A program made the position numbers and the translations under genes. From Kitasatospora albolonga (GTDB lineage: Bacteria; Actinomycetota; Actinomycetes; Streptomycetales; Streptomycetaceae): a stretch of DNA of 64,000 nt. The DNA lies in assembly GCA_002082585.1 (NCBI GenBank), contig CP020563.1, positions 7,124,001-7,188,000 of the forward strand. Reading direction: 5' to 3'. Under the pieces are notes generated by a model. That model did no database searches. It was not told the origin of the DNA and worked only from the letters and a program-made list of their open reading frames with translations. Below, piece by piece: positions 18,276 through 26,186 of the stretch; the stretch's first letter is position 1; every line of letters starts with the position of its first letter.

Positions 18276-18465
18276 GGGCCGGTATCCTGACTCCCGGATC
18301 AGCGCCCGCCCTCATGCCTTCCCGACGGCTGGTTCGCCGTCAGTGGCGTGTCCTGCGAGGACGAAACTCCCCGGTCACAGTGGCGGGACCGCGCCGGAAT
18401 CGCACCGGCTTCCCTGACACCACGGGCCTTCGAGGCGACCGGCTCCGGGCCGGTCACCTCTCTGC
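18276..18465 (-). ncRNA. Cobalamin riboswitch pointing toward the mmsA operon
   Basis: On the minus strand the conserved cobalamin-aptamer blocks appear in order: GGGAAGCCGGTGCGATTCCG, the B12 core GCCACTGTGACCGGGGAG, a variable arm with GTCGGGAAGGCATGAG, and the 3' block GGGAGTCAGGATACCGGCC. The next annotated gene in that direction is mmsA, about 240 nt further on. The gap holds only an in-frame run of about 33 codons starting at 18271, which may be a leader peptide or chance. The aptamer assignment is firm; the regulated gene is an inference. Confidence 0.88.
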
Positions 18466-18472
18466 TCACGAA

Positions 18473-18500
18473 CATATAGTTGGACGTCCTAGTAAGTCCA
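18473..18500 (-). promoter_or_regulatory. Candidate promoter of the riboswitch transcript
   Basis: Reading toward mmsA, TGGACT (18495-18500) and TATATG (18473-18478) are separated by 16 bp, a plausible sigma-70 type -35/-10 pair. Transcription would begin just before the 5' end of the riboswitch. The spacer holds the 8-bp palindrome GGACGTCC, a possible operator. The cobF promoter must lie on the other strand within the same 150 bp. Confidence 0.55.
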
Positions 18501-18651
18501 CCCCGCCTCGCTCCCGGCATGTTCGACGGCCCCGCCCCCGGCGAGCCCTTGGTGTCCCCGTCCGCCCCGCCCCCTGCGAGCTCCCGGTGTGACCCGTCCG
18601 TCCCGCCCCCCGCCAGGATCGCCCGCCCCCGCCCTGGCATGATCGGCCGAT

Positions 18652-19461
18652 ATGAGCGACGCACCGCCACGCCACATCCTCGTCATCGGCATGGGAGCCG
18701 GTGACCCCGACCATCTGACCCTCGCCGCGATCAAGGCCATGCGCAGGGCCCAGGTCTTCTTCGTGCTCGGCAAGGGCCGGGAGAAGGACTCCCTGACCCG
18801 GCTGCGGCGGGACATCCTGGCCGAGCACCTCACCGGCCCCTACCGGGTCGTGGAGGCCGAGGACCCCTGGCGGGACCGCACCCAGGACGACCGGGGGCGC
18901 TACACGACGGCGGTGCACGACTGGCGCCACCGCCGCGCCGACATCTGCGAACGCCTGATCATCGAGGAGCTGGCACCGGGGGAGTGCGGAGCGTTCCTGG
19001 TGTGGGGCGATCCGTCCCTGTACGACAGCACCCTGGCGATCCTGGAGGACATCCGGGGACGGGGCACCGTGGCCTTCGGTCATGAGGTGGTCCCCGGCAT
19101 CAGCAGCGTTTCCGCGCTCGCCGCCCGCCACCGCACCACCCTGAACCAGGTCGGCCGCCCGATCCACATCACCCCCGGCCGACGGCTGGCGGAGGGGTTC
19201 CCGGACGACGACGGCGACATCGTCGTGATGCTCGACGGCCACGAGAGCTTCACCCATCTGACGGGCCGGGGCCTGTGGATCTACTGGGGCGCCTATATCG
19301 GCACCCCGGACGAACTCCTCGTCTCCGGACCGCTCGACGAGGTCGCCGAGCGGATCAGCCGCGTACGCGCCGAGGCCCGGGAACGGCATGGCTGGATCAT
19401 GGACACGTACCTGCTGCGGCAGGGACAGGGCCCGGGGACGCCGGGCGGCGCGGGGGCCTGA
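18652..19461 (+). CDS. cobF: Precorrin-6A synthase (deacetylating)
   Basis: A 269-residue SAM-dependent methyltransferase of the tetrapyrrole methylase fold (CobF), acting in the aerobic cobalamin pathway: C1 methylation and deacetylation of precorrin-5. The N-terminal VIGMGAGDPDHLTLAAIKAM is the conserved SAM-site glycine motif, and LVWGDPSLYDSTLAILEDI and EVVPGISSVSALAARH are further family blocks. It stands alone, away from other cob genes, divergent from the riboswitch/mmsA unit. The riboswitch is on the opposite strand and does not precede it. Confidence 0.93.
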   Translation: MSDAPPRHILVIGMGAGDPDHLTLAAIKAMRRAQVFFVLGKGREKDSLTRLRRDILAEHLTGPYRVVEAEDPWRDRTQDDRGRYTTAVHDWRHRRADICERLIIEELAPGECGAFLVWGDPSLYDSTLAILEDIRGRGTVAFGHEVVPGISSVSALAARHRTTLNQVGRPIHITPGRRLAEGFPDDDGDIVVMLDGHESFTHLTGRGLWIYWGAYIGTPDELLVSGPLDEVAERISRVRAEARERHGWIMDTYLLRQGQGPGTPGGAGA

Positions 19462-19741
19462 GGGCGCGGGCGCCTCGGGCGGCACGGGACCCGACGCGGC
19501 GCTGACGCCTGAGGCGGCACGGGCGGGGCTTGCGGCCTGAGGCGGCGCGGGCGCTGAGAACGGGCCGGCGCCTCGGGCGCCTCAGGTGGGCCGGGCGCTG
19601 CGGGTGCCTCGGGCCCCCGGAGGCGTGGGCGGCACCGGCCGCTGATGGGCCCCGGCCCGTGAGCGGGGGCCCGGACAAGGGGTGGCGGGCCGGGCGAGGC
19701 GCGGGCGGCCGCCGCACCTCGTCGTCGGACCCGGCCGGAGG
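19462..19741. repeat. GC-rich gene-free spacer with degenerate repeats
   Basis: This 280-bp stretch after cobF has no convincing gene on either strand. It is built from degenerate GCCTGAGGCGGC/CGGGCGC units that recur irregularly, probably low-complexity drift. No T-rich terminator is visible. Confidence 0.5.
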
Positions 19742-19939
19742 TCAGCTCCGGGACTCGTGCGCCCGGATCACTCCGAGCCCGTGCCCGAGGCTCGGGCACT
19801 CGGCGCTCAGGTCGTTGCCCCGCACCAGATAGTTGTCCACGCGCCCGTCGGTGGCGCGCTCCACAGCCCGGTACTGCGTGCCGTTCACGGTGATCGTCCA
19901 GCCGTCGCCGTCCTGGGCCCAGCCGACTGTCTTCTTCAT
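19742..19939 (-). CDS. Small conserved-looking hypothetical protein (65 aa)
   Basis: A 65-residue protein beginning MKKTVGWAQDGDGWTITVNG, with GGGGAG about 8 nt before the ATG. The pattern of alternating hydrophobic and polar residues suggests a small beta-rich domain; there is no signal peptide or membrane segment. I do not recognise the family. It lies alone between cobF and the metE leader. A longer in-frame start at 19993 lacks a comparable ribosome-binding site. Confidence 0.65.
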   Translation of the reverse strand: MKKTVGWAQDGDGWTITVNGTQYRAVERATDGRVDNYLVRGNDLSAECPSLGHGLGVIRAHESRS

Positions 19940-20199
19940 ACAGCGCTCCCCTTCTCTCCTCGCCGCCGCCGGTCGGCGGCCGTGTATTGGCAAGAAGAAC
20001 GGCCTGTGACGCTCTGTGGTTCCGGCTCGCCTACGCCATTCGGTTACATCTGGGTCACCGTGCCCGCACGAACTGACCAGGAGTCAGCGAACGGGCGAAG
20101 AGGAGCGGAACCCGCGCCACCCGTTCGGGGGCCGTGTCTCATATCACCGTCCGAAGTGTGAACAACGGTGTGCGCCCGGCGGCCGTCCCCTTAGGGTGG

Positions 20200-20393
20200 C
20201 CGGTGCAGCTGGTTCGCCCTGTCCGCCAGACGGGGTGTCGTAAGAGGGAACCCGGTGGGAATCCGGGACTGCCCCGCAGCGGTGAGTGGGAACGACCGCC
20301 GTCATACGCACTGGGTCCACGCAGGACCTGGGAAGCGACGGCCAGTAGGTGTCTGCCCCGGCAGACGTGCCCACGAGTCCGAAGACCTGCCCG
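20200..20393 (+). ncRNA. Cobalamin riboswitch of metE
   Basis: Conserved cobalamin-aptamer blocks in order on the plus strand are GAGGGAACCCGGTGGGAATC, the core GCCCCGCAGCGGTGAGTGGG, and the 3' block GAGTCCGAAGACCTGCCC. A TAGGGT -10 element at 20192-20197 would start transcription at the 5' edge. The aptamer is followed by about 180 nt of leader before metE. B12 repression of the cobalamin-independent methionine synthase through this riboswitch class is established in Streptomyces. Confidence 0.93.
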
Positions 20394-20570
20394 TTGCCCG
20401 CACGCGACCGTTCGCGTGCGGAGTTCCCGGTGACCTCGTGGGCGGGTCGGCGTAACCGTCGGGTGGACGGACACGGTCAACGTGTCGCGTATCCGCCCGA
20501 TTCGTCACCCCTTCGCGTCCGCGTCCCGTCCCCGGGATCAGCTGGAGACACGCTCGCGAAGGAGAGTCAC

Positions 20571-22895
20571 GTGACAGCGAAGCCCGCAGCCGCGGCAGCA
20601 CGGGCCACCGTGTACGGCTACCCCCGCCAGGGTCAGAACCGTGAACTGAAGAAGGCCATCGAGGGCTACTGGAAGGGCCGCGTCGACGCGGACACCCTCC
20701 GGCAGACCGCCGCCGAACTGCGCCGGGGCACCTGGCAGCAGCTCGCCGAGGCCGGCGTCCACGAAGTGCCGACCGGTGATTTCTCGTACTACGACCACGT
20801 CCTGGACACCAGTGTCATGGTCGGCGCTGTCCCCGAGCGGCACCGCGACGCGGTCGCCGCCGACGCCCTCGACGGCTACTTCGCCATGGCCCGTGGCACG
20901 CAGGACGTGGCGCCCCTCGAAATGACCAAGTGGTTCGACACCAACTACCACTACCTGGTGCCCGAGTTGGGCCCGGACACGGTGTTCACCGCCGACTCCG
21001 CCAAGCAGGTCGCCGAGCTGAAGGAGGCCCTCGCGCTGGGGCACACCCCGCGCCCGGTCCTCGTCGGCCCGGTCACCTACCTCCTGCTCGCCAAGGCGGC
21101 GCCCGGGGTGGCCGCCGACTTCGAGCCGCTGACCCTGCTGGACCGGCTCCTCCCCGTATACGCCGAGGTCCTCGCCGACCTCCGCGCGGCGGGCGCCGAA
21201 TGGGTGCAGCTGGACGAGCCCGCCCTTGTCCAGGACCGCACCCCGGCCGAGCTGAACGCCGCCGCCCGCGCCTACCGCGAGCTGGGCGGTCTGGCCGACC
21301 GCTCCAAGCTGCTGGTCGCCTCCTACTTCGGACGGCTCGGCGAGGCCCTGCCGGTGCTCGCCAAGTCCCCGGTCGAGGGGCTCGCGCTGGACTTCACCGA
21401 GTCGGGCGCCGGGAACCTCGCGGACCTCGCGGCGGCCGGCGGACTGCCCGGCAAGCGGCTGGTCGCGGGCGTCGTCAACGGCCGCAACATCTGGATCAAC
21501 GACTACGAGAAGTCGCTCGCCACCCTCGGCACGCTCCTCGGCCTCGCCGACCACGTCGACGTCTCCGCCTCCTGCTCCCTGCTGCACGTCCCGCTGGACG
21601 CCGGGGCCGAGCGGGACATCGACCCGCAGATCGCCCGCTGGCTCGCCTTCGCCAAGCAGAAGACCGAGGAGATCACCGTCCTGGCGCGCGGTCTGTCCGC
21701 CGGTACCGAGGCCATCACCGCCGAACTCGCCGCCAACCGGGCCGACCTGGCCTCCCGCGCCGGGGCCGCCCTCACCCACGACCCGGCCGTCCGGGCCCGT
21801 ACGGCGGCCATCACCGACGCCGACGGCCGCCGCTCCCAGCCCTACGCCGAGCGGACCGTCGCCCAGCGGGCGCACCTCGGTCTGCCGCTGCTGCCGACCA
21901 CCACCATCGGCTCGTTCCCGCAGACCACCGAACTGCGCACCGCCCGCGCCGACCTGCGGGCGGGCCGGATCGACGAGGCCGGGTACGAGGAGCGCATCAA
22001 GGACGAGATCCGCGAGGTCCTCTCCTTCCAGGAGAAGGCCGGGATCGACGTCCTGGTCCACGGCGAGCCCGAACGCAACGACATGGTGCAGTACTTCGCC
22101 GAGCAGCTCACCGGCTACCTCGCCACCCAGCACGGCTGGGTCCAGTCGTACGGCACCCGCTACGTCCGCCCGCCGGTCCTCGCCGGGGACATCTCGCGCC
22201 CCGAGCCGATGACGGTGCGCTGGACGGCGTACGCGCAGTCGCTCACCGAGCGCCCCGTCAAGGGCATGCTCACCGGGCCGGTCACCATGCTCGCCTGGTC
22301 CTTCGTCCGCGACGACCAGCCGCTCGGCGAGACCGCCCGCCAGGTCGCCCTCGCCCTGCGCGACGAGGTCAACGACCTTGAGGCGAACGGCACTTCGGTG
22401 ATCCAGGTGGACGAGCCCGCCCTGCGCGAGACGCTTCCGCTGCGGGCCGCCGAGCACGCCGCGTACCTGGAGTGGGCGACGGAGTCCTTCCGCCTGGCGA
22501 CCGCCGGGGTGCGGCCGGACACCCAGATCCACACCCACATGTGCTACGCGGAGTTCGGCGACATCGTCCAGGCCATCGACGACCTCGACGCCGACGTCAT
22601 CAGCCTGGAGGCCGCCCGCTCCCACATGCAGGTCGCCCGCGAACTCGCCGCCCACGGCTACCCCCGTGAGGCCGGACCCGGCGTCTACGACATCCACTCC
22701 CCGCGCATCCCGAGCACCGAGGAAGCAGCGGCCCTGCTGCGCAAGGGACTTGAGGCCATCCCGGCCGAGCGCCTGTGGGTGAACCCCGACTGCGGCCTGA
22801 AGACCCGGGGGTGGCCCGAGACCCGGACCTCCCTGGAGAACCTGGTCGCCGCCGCGCGGGAGATCCGCGCGGAGCTGCCCACCGAAGCGGCGTGA
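20571..22895 (+). CDS. metE: Cobalamin-independent methionine synthase
   Basis: A 774-residue MetE that transfers the methyl group of methyltetrahydrofolate polyglutamate to homocysteine. It is full length with the duplicated barrel; the C-terminal catalytic barrel carries the zinc ligands in IHTHMCYAEFGDIVQAI and in WVNPDCGLKTRGWPETR. The substrate loop LLPTTTIGSFPQTTELR is intact. The GTG start at 20571 is preceded by AAGGAGAG at good spacing; the frame extends upstream only through the leader. A B12 riboswitch precedes it and strong hairpins follow it. Confidence 0.95.
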   Translation: MTAKPAAAAARATVYGYPRQGQNRELKKAIEGYWKGRVDADTLRQTAAELRRGTWQQLAEAGVHEVPTGDFSYYDHVLDTSVMVGAVPERHRDAVAADALDGYFAMARGTQDVAPLEMTKWFDTNYHYLVPELGPDTVFTADSAKQVAELKEALALGHTPRPVLVGPVTYLLLAKAAPGVAADFEPLTLLDRLLPVYAEVLADLRAAGAEWVQLDEPALVQDRTPAELNAAARAYRELGGLADRSKLLVASYFGRLGEALPVLAKSPVEGLALDFTESGAGNLADLAAAGGLPGKRLVAGVVNGRNIWINDYEKSLATLGTLLGLADHVDVSASCSLLHVPLDAGAERDIDPQIARWLAFAKQKTEEITVLARGLSAGTEAITAELAANRADLASRAGAALTHDPAVRARTAAITDADGRRSQPYAERTVAQRAHLGLPLLPTTTIGSFPQTTELRTARADLRAGRIDEAGYEERIKDEIREVLSFQEKAGIDVLVHGEPERNDMVQYFAEQLTGYLATQHGWVQSYGTRYVRPPVLAGDISRPEPMTVRWTAYAQSLTERPVKGMLTGPVTMLAWSFVRDDQPLGETARQVALALRDEVNDLEANGTSVIQVDEPALRETLPLRAAEHAAYLEWATESFRLATAGVRPDTQIHTHMCYAEFGDIVQAIDDLDADVISLEAARSHMQVARELAAHGYPREAGPGVYDIHSPRIPSTEEAAALLRKGLEAIPAERLWVNPDCGLKTRGWPETRTSLENLVAAAREIRAELPTEAA

Positions 22896-22900
22896 TCCGG

Positions 22901-22938
22901 CCCGGTACGGGAGCGGCCACCGCCGCTCCCGTACCGGG
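22901..22938 (+). terminator. Terminator hairpin after metE
   Basis: A perfect 16-bp stem, CCCGGTACGGGAGCGG (22901-22916) with its complement at 22923-22938, and a 6-nt loop, starts 5 bp after the metE stop. There is no T-run, as is common in Streptomyces. Confidence 0.8.
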
Positions 22939-22957
22939 CACGCCTCCTGAGATCCTG

Positions 22958-22983
22958 CTGCCCCCGACTCCGGTCGGGGGCAG
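22958..22983. terminator. Second hairpin downstream of metE
   Basis: A perfect 11-bp stem CTGCCCCCGAC/GTCGGGGGCAG with loop TCCG. It probably backs up the metE terminator and insulates the iron-regulated promoter that follows. Confidence 0.65.
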
Positions 22984-23045
22984 ACCGGTTCGATGGGCGG
23001 GCCGAACACCCGGGCGACCGGAGCGCGTTCTTCCCAACGGTGGAG

Positions 23046-23064
23046 TTAGGTTAGCCTAACCAGC
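23046..23064 (+). promoter_or_regulatory. Iron box (DmdR1/IdeR operator)
   Basis: TTAGGTTAGCCTAACCAGC contains the 13-bp palindrome GGTTAGCCTAACC and matches the TTAGGTTAGGCTAACCTAA-type DmdR1/IdeR consensus closely on its left side. It sits 45-65 bp upstream of the leader ORF and decarboxylase gene, so these genes should be repressed by ferrous iron. Confidence 0.9.
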
Positions 23065-23108
23065 GAATCCCGGTTGTGGATCTTGCACTCCGATCGAAGG
23101 GCTTCGCC

Positions 23109-23165
23109 ATGGAGCGTGCTCAGGGCCTGCTGTCCGCCGAACTCCCCCTGGAGCGTGCGGTGTGA
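23109..23165 (+). CDS. 18-codon leader ORF upstream of the decarboxylase gene
   Basis: ATG at 23109 follows GAAGGG at good spacing and encodes MERAQGLLSAELPLERAV. Its stop overlaps the GTG of the decarboxylase gene by 4 nt (GTGA), so it could couple translation of the next gene. Whether the peptide itself has a role is unknown. Confidence 0.4.
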   Translation: MERAQGLLSAELPLERAV

Positions 23166-24700
23166 GCGCCGGTACGGAGGGCCTCCTCGCGGGCGGCGTC
23201 CATGGCCCCGGCCATCTGCGTGCTCTGACCGCCACCGTCCTGGACACGTTGGAGACCGCCGCCCGCGCCCGGGGCGGACCGCTGCCCGCCGGGGGACCGG
23301 AAGCCGTGGCCCGGCGGACCCGCGCCCTGTGCGGCCCGGTACTGCCCGAGGAGGGCGTCGGCGCCGAGGCGGCCCTCACGGACCTCGTACGGGCGGTCGC
23401 CGAAGGGGCCGCCGACCCGGCCGACCCCGCGTGCGTCGCCCATCTGCACTGCCCGCCGCTCGCCGTGGCGGTCGCGGCGGAGCTGGCGGGAGCGGCACTC
23501 AACCCGTCGATGGACTCCTGGGACCAGGCGCCCGCCGCCGGAGTCATCGAGGAGCTGACCACGGCCGCACTGGCCCGCCTCATCCACCCGGCAGCCCTCG
23601 CACCGGACGCCCTCATCACCAGCGGCGGCACCGAGTCCAACTGCGTCGCCCTCCTCCTCGCCCGGGAACGGGCGGCCGCGGGACCGCACGACGGCCCCCT
23701 GCGGGTGGTGACCGGCGCCAACGCCCACCACAGCGTGCACCGCGCCGCCTGGATGCTCGGCCTGCCCGCCCCCGCCACCGTCCCCTGCCACGACGGCCGC
23801 ATCGACCCCGCCGCCCTCGACCGCACCCTGGCCGGACTCGGCGGCGGGCCGGTCCTGGTCGTCGCCACCGCCGGGACCACCGACGAGGGCCGCATCGACC
23901 CGCTCCCCGAGATCGCCCGGATCGTCGGACGGTACGGAGCCGAGCTCCACGTCGACGCGGCGTACGGCGGGCCCCTGCTGTTCAGCGAGCGCCTGGCGCC
24001 CCGGCTCGCGGGGCTGGAGCACGCCGTCTCCGTAACGTTCGACCTGCACAAGCTCGGCTGGCAGCCGGTCGCCGCCGGGGTGCTGGCCGTCGCGGACACC
24101 GCCCTGCTCGCCCCGCTGTCCCTGCGCACCGACTACCTCAACGCCGACGACGACACCGAGGCCGGGCTCCCCGACCTGCTCGGCCGCTCGATCCGCACCA
24201 CCCGGCGCCCCGACGCCCTGAAGATCGCGGCCACTTTCCGCGCGCTGGGCCGCCGGGGACTGAGCGAACTGGTCGAGCACTGCGTCAGTACGGCAGAGGA
24301 GTTCGGCCGGGCCGTCGACGCGCGACCCGCCCTGCGCCGCAGGCCCGGCGAGATCGGGATCAGCACCGTGCTGTTCCGGCCGGTCGTGGCCGACGCGCTG
24401 GAACCGGAAGCCGGAGACGCCGTCGTCGCCGAGGTCCGCCGCGCGCTGCTCATGGACGGCCGGGCCGTCCTCGGACGAGCGGTGGCGGAGGACGGCGACG
24501 GGCGGCACCGGCTCTGGCTCAAGGCCACCCTGCTGCACCCCGTCGCCGCGAGCGCCGACCTGCTGCCCCTGCTCGACCTCGTCACGGAGACGGCGGAACG
24601 GGCGGCGGCCGAAGAGGGCCGTGGCGGCGATGGAAGCGGCCGAGGTGGTGGGGGCGGCGGGGATACCGGCGCCCCGGTGACGGAAAGGCTGTCGCCATGA
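23162..24700 (+). CDS. PLP-dependent diamine-forming decarboxylase (DesA/DABA decarboxylase-like)
   Basis: A 512-residue group II PLP decarboxylase. The cofactor features are ALITSGGTESNCVALLLARE, HVDAAYGGPLLFSE (the PLP aspartate) and the Schiff-base lysine in SVTFDLHKLGWQPV. Close families decarboxylate lysine, ornithine or 2,4-diaminobutyrate. The iron box upstream and the N-hydroxylase downstream fit synthesis of an N-hydroxydiamine for a hydroxamate siderophore, as DesA does with cadaverine. It is not a close copy of the standard Streptomyces DesA as I remember it. The Gly-rich C-terminal tail is probably disordered. Confidence 0.8.
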   Translation: MSAGTEGLLAGGVHGPGHLRALTATVLDTLETAARARGGPLPAGGPEAVARRTRALCGPVLPEEGVGAEAALTDLVRAVAEGAADPADPACVAHLHCPPLAVAVAAELAGAALNPSMDSWDQAPAAGVIEELTTAALARLIHPAALAPDALITSGGTESNCVALLLARERAAAGPHDGPLRVVTGANAHHSVHRAAWMLGLPAPATVPCHDGRIDPAALDRTLAGLGGGPVLVVATAGTTDEGRIDPLPEIARIVGRYGAELHVDAAYGGPLLFSERLAPRLAGLEHAVSVTFDLHKLGWQPVAAGVLAVADTALLAPLSLRTDYLNADDDTEAGLPDLLGRSIRTTRRPDALKIAATFRALGRRGLSELVEHCVSTAEEFGRAVDARPALRRRPGEIGISTVLFRPVVADALEPEAGDAVVAEVRRALLMDGRAVLGRAVAEDGDGRHRLWLKATLLHPVAASADLLPLLDLVTETAERAAAEEGRGGDGSGRGGGGGGDTGAPVTERLSP

Positions 24701-24737
24701 CGTTGCCGACGCGCACGAACCCTGTTGGAGGAACCCG

Positions 24738-26123
24738 ATGACGCCCGCACCGCGAACCCCGCCGCTCGATCTGCTGGGGGTGGGCGCAGGGCCCTTCAAC
24801 CTCTCGCTCGCCGCACTCGCCGACGGCGTGCCCGGCCTGCGCAGCGCCTTCCACGAACAGCGGACCTCCTTCCACTGGCACCCCGGACTGCTCATCGAGG
24901 GAGCCACCCTCCAAGTCCCCTTCCTGGCCGACCTGGTGAGCCTGGTCGAGCCCACCAGCCCCTGGTGCTACCTCAATTACCTCAAGATCCGCCGCCGCCT
25001 CTTCCCGTTCTACTTCGCCGAGCGCTTCCACATCCACCGCTCCGAGTTCGACAACTACCTCCGCTGGGTGAGCACCGAACTGCCCTCCACCCACTTCGGC
25101 CACCGCGTCGACGCCCTCGCCTGGGACGCGGGGGAGGCCGCGTTCGCCGTGGAGTTCACCCGGCTCGGCCCGGACGGCGAGACCCTGGGGACCGGGCTCA
25201 CCCATGCCCGTAACCTCGCCCTCGGTGTCGGCACCGCACCGTACGTCCCCGAGCCGCTGCGGGCCCTGGCCGCCGACCCGGCGACCCCGGTCCTGCACTC
25301 CGCCGACTACCTCGCCCAGCGGGACCGGCTGCTCGCCGCCCGGCACATCACCGTCGTCGGCTCGGGGCAGTCCGGCGCCGAAGTCCTGCTGGACCTGCTG
25401 CGCTCGCGGCCCGAGGGAGCGGAGGGGCTGACGTGGCTCGCCCGTACCCCGGCCTTCGCCCCCATGGAGTACAGCAAGATCGGCCTGGAGCAGTTCACCC
25501 CGGACTACACGCGCTACTTCCACGGCCTGCCGCAGGCCACCCGGGACCGGCTGCTGCCCAGTCAGTGGCAGCTCTACAAGGGGGTCAGCGGGGACACGCT
25601 CGGGGACATCCACGACGAGCTGTACCGGCGCAGCCTCGGCGGCGATTGGCCCGATGTCACCCTCACCCCCGGCATCGAGGTCACCGGAGCCGCCACCACG
25701 GACGGCGGTCGCATCGAACTGGCCGTCGAGCACGGCCAGCAGGAGGTCCGGGGCCGGCTCACCACGGACGCGGTGGTCCTCGCCACCGGATACCGGGAGC
25801 GCCCGGTCGACACGCTGCTCGCCGCCCTGGACCCGTACATCGTCCGCGACGACGTTGGACGGCCGCAGGTCGACGAGGCCCAACGGCTGGTCCTCGCCCC
25901 GGGGATCGACGGTTCGGTCTTCGTGCAGAACGCGGAACGGCACACGCACGGGGTCGGCGCCCCGGACCTGGGCCTGGCCGCCTGGCGCTCCGCCGTCATC
26001 ATCAACGCGCTGACGGGCAAGGAGACTTACCCGCTGCCGGACCGTACCGCCTTCACCACGTTCGGACTCGGCGCGGAGGTGCGGGGCGCGGTGCCGGACC
26101 GCATAGCCGAAGAGCGGCGGTAA
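24738..26123 (+). CDS. Lysine/ornithine/diamine N-monooxygenase (DesB-like)
   Basis: A 461-residue flavin N-hydroxylating monooxygenase. FAD site: LLGVGAGPFNLSLAALADG (about residues 13-31); NADPH site: ITVVGSGQSGAEVLLDLL; C-terminal ATGYRERPVDTLL and the substrate-side NAERHTHGVGAPDLGLAAWR. It follows the decarboxylase by 37 bp in one iron-regulated unit, so a diamine such as cadaverine is the likely substrate. The acyltransferase (desC) and NIS synthetase (desD) normally downstream are absent: a strong terminator and convergent etfA follow. Confidence 0.85.
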   Translation: MTPAPRTPPLDLLGVGAGPFNLSLAALADGVPGLRSAFHEQRTSFHWHPGLLIEGATLQVPFLADLVSLVEPTSPWCYLNYLKIRRRLFPFYFAERFHIHRSEFDNYLRWVSTELPSTHFGHRVDALAWDAGEAAFAVEFTRLGPDGETLGTGLTHARNLALGVGTAPYVPEPLRALAADPATPVLHSADYLAQRDRLLAARHITVVGSGQSGAEVLLDLLRSRPEGAEGLTWLARTPAFAPMEYSKIGLEQFTPDYTRYFHGLPQATRDRLLPSQWQLYKGVSGDTLGDIHDELYRRSLGGDWPDVTLTPGIEVTGAATTDGGRIELAVEHGQQEVRGRLTTDAVVLATGYRERPVDTLLAALDPYIVRDDVGRPQVDEAQRLVLAPGIDGSVFVQNAERHTHGVGAPDLGLAAWRSAVIINALTGKETYPLPDRTAFTTFGLGAEVRGAVPDRIAEERR

Positions 26124-26128
26124 CACGG

Positions 26129-26166
26129 CGCTGGGCCGCGCGGTGTGGTCACCGTGCGGCCCAGCG
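26129..26166. terminator. Bidirectional terminator between the siderophore pair and etfA
   Basis: A 17-bp stem with one G-T pair and a TGGT tetraloop, from 26129 to 26166, starts 5 bp after the N-hydroxylase stop and lies 20 bp from the etfA stop, so it can serve both convergent units. Confidence 0.85.
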
Positions 26167-26186
26167 TTGTGGAAGGAGCAGGGGGT

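Noticed and set aside
18061..18315. 84-codon minus-strand ORF upstream of mmsA
   Set aside because: It overlaps the 3' part of the riboswitch aptamer, has Pro/Arg-rich composition expected of chance GC-rich frames, and no good ribosome-binding site.
18276..18651. Riboswitch control of cobF
   Set aside because: All conserved aptamer blocks read on the minus strand, away from cobF; no aptamer pattern is seen on the plus strand here.
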